A DNA stretch of 64,000 nt from Cladorrhinum sp. PSN259 (Eukaryota; Ascomycota; Sordariomycetes; Sordariales; Podosporaceae). Shown in pieces: positions 58,601 through 64,000 of this stretch; position 1 is the first letter of the stretch; every line of letters starts with the position of its first letter. The notes under the pieces are model-generated. The model ran no database searches, was not told the DNA's origin, and saw only the letters and a program-made list of their open reading frames with translations. The position numbers and the translations under genes are program-made. The stretch covers positions 186,001 to 250,000 of the forward strand of contig MU867105.1 of NCBI GenBank assembly GCA_033725935.1. The letters run 5' to 3'.

Positions 58601-61600
58601 CTCGCGGAATTGCATCATTTTAACGTTGTTTGGTAATCAAAGAAACTGGGGTTCGCAATGATCATCACACCTCGGTTGGGGCGACGTTCAAGACATGACC
58701 CGCCAGCTAGGATAAAGTTCAGCCTCTCATACGAACAGGGCGGTCGCACGGCAAATGGCAGCGGGCGCGTGTGTGTGAGCACTTGACGGGTTACATTGTG
58801 TCGCATTCCTGATTCTGCCACCGCGAGTCTGGTTTAAGTTTCCCCCTCGCATATTCCGTGCTCGACCGAATTGTTCCAGGCTGGCCCACGGGGGCCACGG
58901 GGGCTCGCTGATATCACCGCAGTGGTCCCGTGTGCGGGGTCAACGGTTATCCGCAGCATGCTCATGCATTTGTTTCGATAAGAGGCACCTTGATGGGCAC
59001 AAGAAAAACATGTATAAAGTTTGGATGGGAGCCGGGAAAAGTGTACAGGAAGCAAACTTACATTCTTTTATATGCTCAAGTGTTTTCTCAAGAGGCGTTT
59101 TCTTGGTATGCCAGGTACTCAGGCAAGCAGCCGTCGCCAAGGGCTCGGCGTTCGTCACCTGTGTTCCTGTGGTTGAGAGATATTCCGTGTCGCCCTTGTC
59201 GCCAACCCCTCACCCCTCCGGCAACCGTCCCCGTCGTCGTATCTGTTTCTCCGATCTGCCGTCTTTCTGTAGACCGTATGTATCTGTCCCAACAGACAGG
59301 TACGCGCTATCTCAATCCATCCTCGCTTTCGCCTTCGCCTCTAAAATCTCCTGACTTTTGCATAGAGCCAGCAGCTACGGCAAGTCCAAAATGGAATCCC
59401 GTCGGGGGCGGTAATATCGACAGTTGTTATCTCTTGCTTTTTCCCCACGTTCCAATGCATCTGCAACACTCCCCGAATGGATGGATTTCAGACAGAGGCG
59501 TATTTTTGCTAAACTCACGGGACGAGAGTGCGCAGAAATAACAACACCACCACCCTGCGGAATAGACCGGGTGCTTGACAGGGAGAAGCCATCTTGGCAG
59601 CATCAATCCGTGTTCCGCAGGACGCAGGCAACAGCAACTCCAGCAACACAAGCAGAGCAATCGAGCAGCGTGGATAGGTTCACAGGCATGTTCACAACAT
59701 CTTGGCGTTTCGATCTGCCGTCTGGGCAGCGCCTCCTCGTTGCTTAGAAGGCTTGTTTCTTCCACCGATGCTTGTCTCTTGTCATTACACCCACGCAAAC
59801 GTTCATCAAATCGGGTCACCATCCATCCTGCTGGCAGGGGTTCTCTCGTTGGGAGGCACATAATCATGCCGCACGGCTGTATTCCGTAGACACAACCACA
59901 GCCTCCTTCCCCGCATTCGGGAAGTACAAAATTCCCGGTCAGACAAAGGTTCGTCGAAGTCCGCGGACCAGCGGTGTAGACAGTGGCACATGCTGCTGAT
60001 CCTTTCTCATCGTCAAGATTTTCAGGGTTTCAGTTGACAAGAGACAACCTGGCGACCAGTTGATACCATCTTACCCGTGATGACTTTCTTGTTATGGAAA
60101 CAGAAACCTCTTGGCAATGCTAAGACGGATTTGTTCCGTTCACGATCCACTCGTCTGCAGCCTTGCCCCACGATGTGGCCGTGACAAGCTTCAGGCAAGG
60201 GGATGGCTCTGGCAAACTCCGTCGACGATAAAAGCAGAACACGCATTTCCAGTTGTTGTTCAAAACGTGGCTTACCAGCACACCCACCTGCAGCTCAAGG
60301 CCCCAAAAATCCCATGGCCTGATATCAGCGGGCTCAGGTTCAGCCAGTGGCCGCTTGGCTTCGTGTGAAGCGCTGGCCATTCATCCAGCCAGCATCAAAA
60401 TCCCTCATGCATGTTGCACGTACACAACCAACCTCCTTTCCTTTTTGGGCGTGGACCAGAAGGCAAGGAGAAGGAGGTCTGTGTTTCTGCACCAAAGTAC
60501 CAACTACTTTTCATGGCCACCCACCCTTCAGCTTCTAGGTCGTCAACACCAAAGAACAACCGATTGCTAGCAGAAGTTCGCTCGGTACCTGCAGCCGAAA
60601 GCACATACTGTGAATCGTCGACTTGGTATCACGACTGCTTGGCAAGACCCCGAATTCTGGAGAGACCCTAAAAAGAGTCAATAAATCTTGGCTGATCTGG
60701 AAACCCAATCCAGATCACCCATACCTCTTAAAGTCACTTTGGCTTTTGGCCGACACGGAGCCGGAAGACGTTCGATACTCTGACTGCCGTCATAACACGT
60801 CTCTTCGATGACGCGACAGGTGGAATAGAGACATTTGACGCAGGGTGATAGGATTGGCGGCGTTTTATTGAACGCCGGCATTGTAGTTAAGCACCCTTTT
60901 CCAGTGTTTGTTGTTATTCCCGGATGCCGTCTTTTCCGAACCCAGGACCGGAAAGGGGGTTTCCTTTCCCAATGACGCCCAGATGGATGCATGCTGCACT
61001 GGGTAGTGTACTCCACGTCGTGTCTCGGGTTCGGAAGGGCATTCATTTGTCCCCAAAACCCGGTATTGGGGAAATCAGGTTTATCAACAATCTCATACAT
61101 AATATGAATTCCATTTCAAACAGCGAGGCAACGGGGGAGAAAGCGAACCGACGAATCGACGAAGTTTCTCCCACGTCTCCTTCTAGACTTCCAGTGTGAC
61201 AGTACGTAATCGTGGTAATTCTGGGGACAGGGTAGATAGTTCTGGACCGACAGTGTTGTGTTCAGCCAGCTTGTTACCATTCATGTTTCCACTAATGTAC
61301 GGTTGGATCCTCTCCCTTTTGACCCCCATTCTACCCATGTTTTCCAATCATCCAATTGCCAGCGTCCCCGTCAGCAAACCACACAAGCCGCTTTTACCGC
61401 TGACGTGCACTTTGCTTTGTGCACAAAAAAGTCATTCGCCGGGGCCCCCGAACTCCGGCTCAAGACGGATACGGGGTTCCTGTTTACTTGCTCAAAGCCC
61501 CACATATCCCCATCACCACCGAAGCCGGATGGAGACCATAAAATGTGGAACTGGGAGTTGGGATAGCGGGTTCCCACCGCCGGTGCTTCGGCGCTACCGT

Positions 61601-62197
61601 TCTTCCATTCTGCTGCCGAAATTGCAAGTGTAGTTAATCGGTGCTCATGGGGGGATGTGGTAATTGAGAACAAATTCGATGGAGAATGTGGGGACGTTAG
61701 GTCATCAAGGTGTTTCTCCAGGGTCTTCAATTAGGTAATTTGGAGGGAATAGAGGGCAGCACGTGGGCAGTTAGGTGAGTATCTGTGTCTTCGATTCGAT
61801 GATGTTTTAAGTCCTCGATATACGGGGGCAAGTACATGTACGCGGGGTCTTGAATTCGGTGTCAAGCATTTTCCTTTCAAAGGCAAAACAAGGAAGAGAA
61901 GGATAGAAGGGCGGCGTTTCAGACTTTGACAGAGAGCTCTTGAAGTTGTGTTTCTCCCAAATCAGACCCCAGGTCGGTTTTATTTTTGGACAATCCACCG
62001 GTTATCCTCATGCTTCCCAGCCTGGCTCCAGATAGGGCCACAGGTTAAATTTGGACGCTCTTTCAGTTGACACCATTAGTCTAATATCCCCCTTCTTTGG
62101 TGGGGGGAGATTTTTAACTTGGGAGAAATCCATTGAAACATGCTCATCCACCAACGTTCCAATCAGCATGTAGACCCAGTCGAGTAGGTCCTCATTC
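55611..62197. other. Long gene-free interval between kinase and hydrolase genes
   Basis: 6.6 kb upstream of the kinase start and downstream of the hydrolase stop. It contains a G-rich block (56482-56503) about 900 bp upstream of the kinase. ATG ORFs such as 60678-61100 (minus, 140 codons) and 58118-58363 (plus) match nothing I know and are of chance length. Much of it may be the kinase promoter and leader. No RNA gene was recognised. Confidence 0.4.
56482..56503 (+). repeat. G-rich block with several G-runs
   Basis: A run of nine G, then AGT, then further runs of G within about 22 bp: a candidate G-quadruplex on the plus strand upstream of the kinase gene. Confidence 0.6.
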
Positions 62198-63319
62198 TCA
62201 GAAGACATCTAACCTCATCATGCGCTCCTCCTCCTTCTCACCCCTTTTCCTAGCACCATTACCGCCAGAAAACCTCAACTCCTCGTTCCCAACCACACTG
62301 TTCAACACGTTCACCCCTCCAAACTCTCCATCCCCTCCAGCCAGCATTATCCCATCAAAGTTATCAACCACAAGCTGGATGCCACTGACAAACCCTTGCT
62401 CGTCAAATTCGCAATGCCCGCCATTAGGAGTATTATCAACGGTCTGTAAAGCCCCAACCTCCTCCTCGCTCAATCCTTCCTCCACCGCCAACTGCTCAAA
62501 CGCCTTGATAGCGTCAGGAATCGACTGCTGAAGTAGTTGCAGCTCGTCGGTAGTGCTCTGGTAATGTATCCTCGTATTTTTGGCAGTAAATCCTGTGACA
62601 TCAACTTGGGGTGGCATGGCGCCGCATAGGAGTAGTACCCCCGTTGTTGTCCCAGCTGAAGTGGAAGTGAATTCGGCAAGGTGAGTTGGCATGAAGAACC
62701 CGCTCAACAGTAAAGCGCCACCCGAGACGCCCGTAAAAAAGACGTTGGACTCGTCGAACGAGACGAGCTGCGGGAGGACGTCCTTGACGAAGTCTCTTAC
62801 GAGCTGAGCGTCGTCCACCCCGTCTGCTCTCGTCAAACCGGGGGCCGGACCGGTGCGTTGACCCCAGAGTAGATTTGTGGAAGGAGCGAGGAGGACTACG
62901 CCCAGCAGATTGGATTGGTCGACTGCTTGGTTGGGAAAGTCAAAAAACGATTGCCCGCCGTCGCCGTGGAGGAGGACATTCACACCGAGTTGACCGGCGC
63001 TGTTGGGGGCTGAGGAGGCGCCCGTTACGTTCGTGAGCGTCGTGAATTCTGAGGCTGGGGCTGATATTTTGAAGCGGAGGGGAACGCCGTTTAGTTGAAC
63101 GGTTGAGTCTAGGATCTTTGAGGTCCCATCTGTGGCTGTGGAGATTCCCTGAGGGATTTGCGAGGCTTGTTGTTGAGGGGTTTGTTGAACGCGATTGTTG
63201 CCGTTTCTGTTTCGTCCGTTGTTGTTGCGATTTTGGGGGGCCGCGCTGATGGGTGTGAATATTAGAAGGAAGGAAAACAGGATGGCGAGGAAAGAGAAGG
63301 GCGTGCGGTTGGGAGACAT
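62198..63319 (-). CDS. Secreted alpha/beta-hydrolase-like esterase
   Basis: Single exon, ATG at 63319-63317, 373 aa. A signal peptide is clear: MSPNRTP, then a hydrophobic core FSFLAILFSFLLIF, then a likely cleavage in TPISA-APQ. An Asn/Arg/Gln-rich mature N-terminus follows. The core shows NVLLHGDGGQSFFDFP, consistent with an oxyanion-loop HG motif. The nucleophile elbow is GVSGG (in NVFFTGVSGGALLLSGFF), and a late His lies in NTPNGGHCEF. Together these fit an alpha/beta-hydrolase catalytic triad, as in secreted fungal esterases and PHB-depolymerase-like proteins. The substrate cannot be told. The C-terminus is Arg/Glu-rich (RKRGEKEEER), odd for a secreted protein. The frame extends upstream only to a GTG at 63349, so the internal ATG that starts the signal peptide is chosen. 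Confidence 0.85.
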   Translation of the reverse strand: MSPNRTPFSFLAILFSFLLIFTPISAAPQNRNNNGRNRNGNNRVQQTPQQQASQIPQGISTATDGTSKILDSTVQLNGVPLRFKISAPASEFTTLTNVTGASSAPNSAGQLGVNVLLHGDGGQSFFDFPNQAVDQSNLLGVVLLAPSTNLLWGQRTGPAPGLTRADGVDDAQLVRDFVKDVLPQLVSFDESNVFFTGVSGGALLLSGFFMPTHLAEFTSTSAGTTTGVLLLCGAMPPQVDVTGFTAKNTRIHYQSTTDELQLLQQSIPDAIKAFEQLAVEEGLSEEEVGALQTVDNTPNGGHCEFDEQGFVSGIQLVVDNFDGIMLAGGDGEFGGVNVLNSVVGNEELRFSGGNGARKRGEKEEERMMRLDVF

Positions 63320-64000
63320 GTTTGAAGAGAATGTATTAAAGGGGGGCACAGCCCGGAGAAAGTAAACAAAAAGGGGGGGTTCAAGAATGGGATTGTGCTT
63401 GGAAGTCCAGTTCCAAGTTTTGCAATGTGAAGAGTAGAAAAAGAAGGGAAGGAATGGAAAGAAACAAAGGTCGAGAAAAGAGACAGACTTTTGGTAGATC
63501 CCCCCGTAACATCAAAACCCGGGTAGGGTGGAAGAATGCTACACGCCATGATCTTCACGATCTTTGGGTACAGGGCAACTCTTGCCGACATTGATGAAAG
63601 AAGCTTCTCAGACATATCGTGTAAGAGCATGGATGCGTTTAGCTTACTTCTCTTGGTGGAGTTGTTTTGGGTTCCTTTGGCGAGGGGGAAGAAAAGGGTT
63701 GAGGTCGGTGCAGAGCGTTTCATGTATGCACTAACAGGGGGCAGTATTGTGTTGTATGACAGTGCGTTAAAAGGGCTCTTCAATGGGCTTACTATGGTAT
63801 TTGCTTTTTATTCTTTTTATGTTCTCTCTTTTTGAGAAGAGTTATTGGAGCGAACTCCAATATGACATGATCTGGAAATTGCTTGCAATAGAGAACCTAG
63901 CAGAAGCTTCCTTTCTCTGACGTCCGTCACACCTCCGGTAGAGTTACTCGCAAGTCTAAAAGGAGAAGATGTGGCTTATTCAGGAATATATACGCGATTC
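63320..64000. other. Upstream region of the hydrolase gene
   Basis: 680 bp upstream of the secreted hydrolase to the window end. It is A/G-rich on the plus strand (C/T-rich on the gene's strand) near the start codon. A 99-codon plus-strand frame (63536-63835) is hydrophobic but has no recognisable features and is not called. Confidence 0.4.

Noticed and set aside
60678..61100. 140-codon ATG ORF with a CxxC (minus strand)
   Set aside because: A single CxxC without a partner pair, no homology recognised, and chance length.

Overview
The window is nuclear DNA of a filamentous ascomycete (Pezizomycotina, most likely a Sordariomycete). The evidence is the gene set (SNX3/Grd19, SF3A1/Prp21, a Pmt1-type O-mannosyltransferase, an ASH1-type SET protein, a Pfa5-type DHHC enzyme, DNA polymerase eta, an Nmd5/Sxm1-type importin, a Hal4/Sat4-type kinase) and the introns. 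The introns are short GT-AG, mostly 50-190 bp, with donors such as gtaagt, gtatgt and gtgagt and branch-like ctaac/ctgac motifs. Species-level identity is not claimed. No operons, bacterial-type regulation, CRISPR array, transposon ORF or provirus was seen.

Layout: SNX3 (-, 41-608), SF3A1 (-, 1564-3239), PMT1 (+, 4219-7364), an unrecognised two-exon protein (-, 9841-11121), ASH1-like histone methyltransferase (+, 12622-15508), an 8.9-kb gap, PFA5-like palmitoyltransferase (+, 24414-25775), a 6.5-kb gap, DNA polymerase eta (+, 32293-34306), a proline/glycine/tyrosine-rich RfeG-like protein (+, 36913-38360), a 5.9-kb gap holding tRNA-Cys(GCA), importin (+, 44251-47996), Hal4-like kinase (-, 53235-55610) and a secreted alpha/beta-hydrolase-like protein (-, 62198-63319). 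Most genes are housekeeping functions unrelated to one another. I see no pathway cluster. The two divergent pairs SF3A1/PMT1 and the 9.8-kb gene/ASH1 share intergenic promoters.

Exon joins were worked out by hand from reading frame, splice consensus and family conservation. All main genes give one clean frame except the 9.8-kb gene (junction ambiguous) and the kinase (an in-frame optional intron).

The least-described material is in the long gaps. Two tiny genes, each predicted at 54 codons, encode cysteine-rich proteins of CxxC...CxxC zinc-ribbon type (20036-20200 and 27699-27914, both minus strand). A third fragment (28082-28201) carries only the first WxCxxC half. One of them appears to have its start codon split by an intron and carries an in-frame 18-bp tandem duplication. 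Another unusual stretch is 38.56-40.04 kb, a non-coding region in which the pentamer TGGAC occurs 15 times on the plus strand, about ten times the chance expectation.
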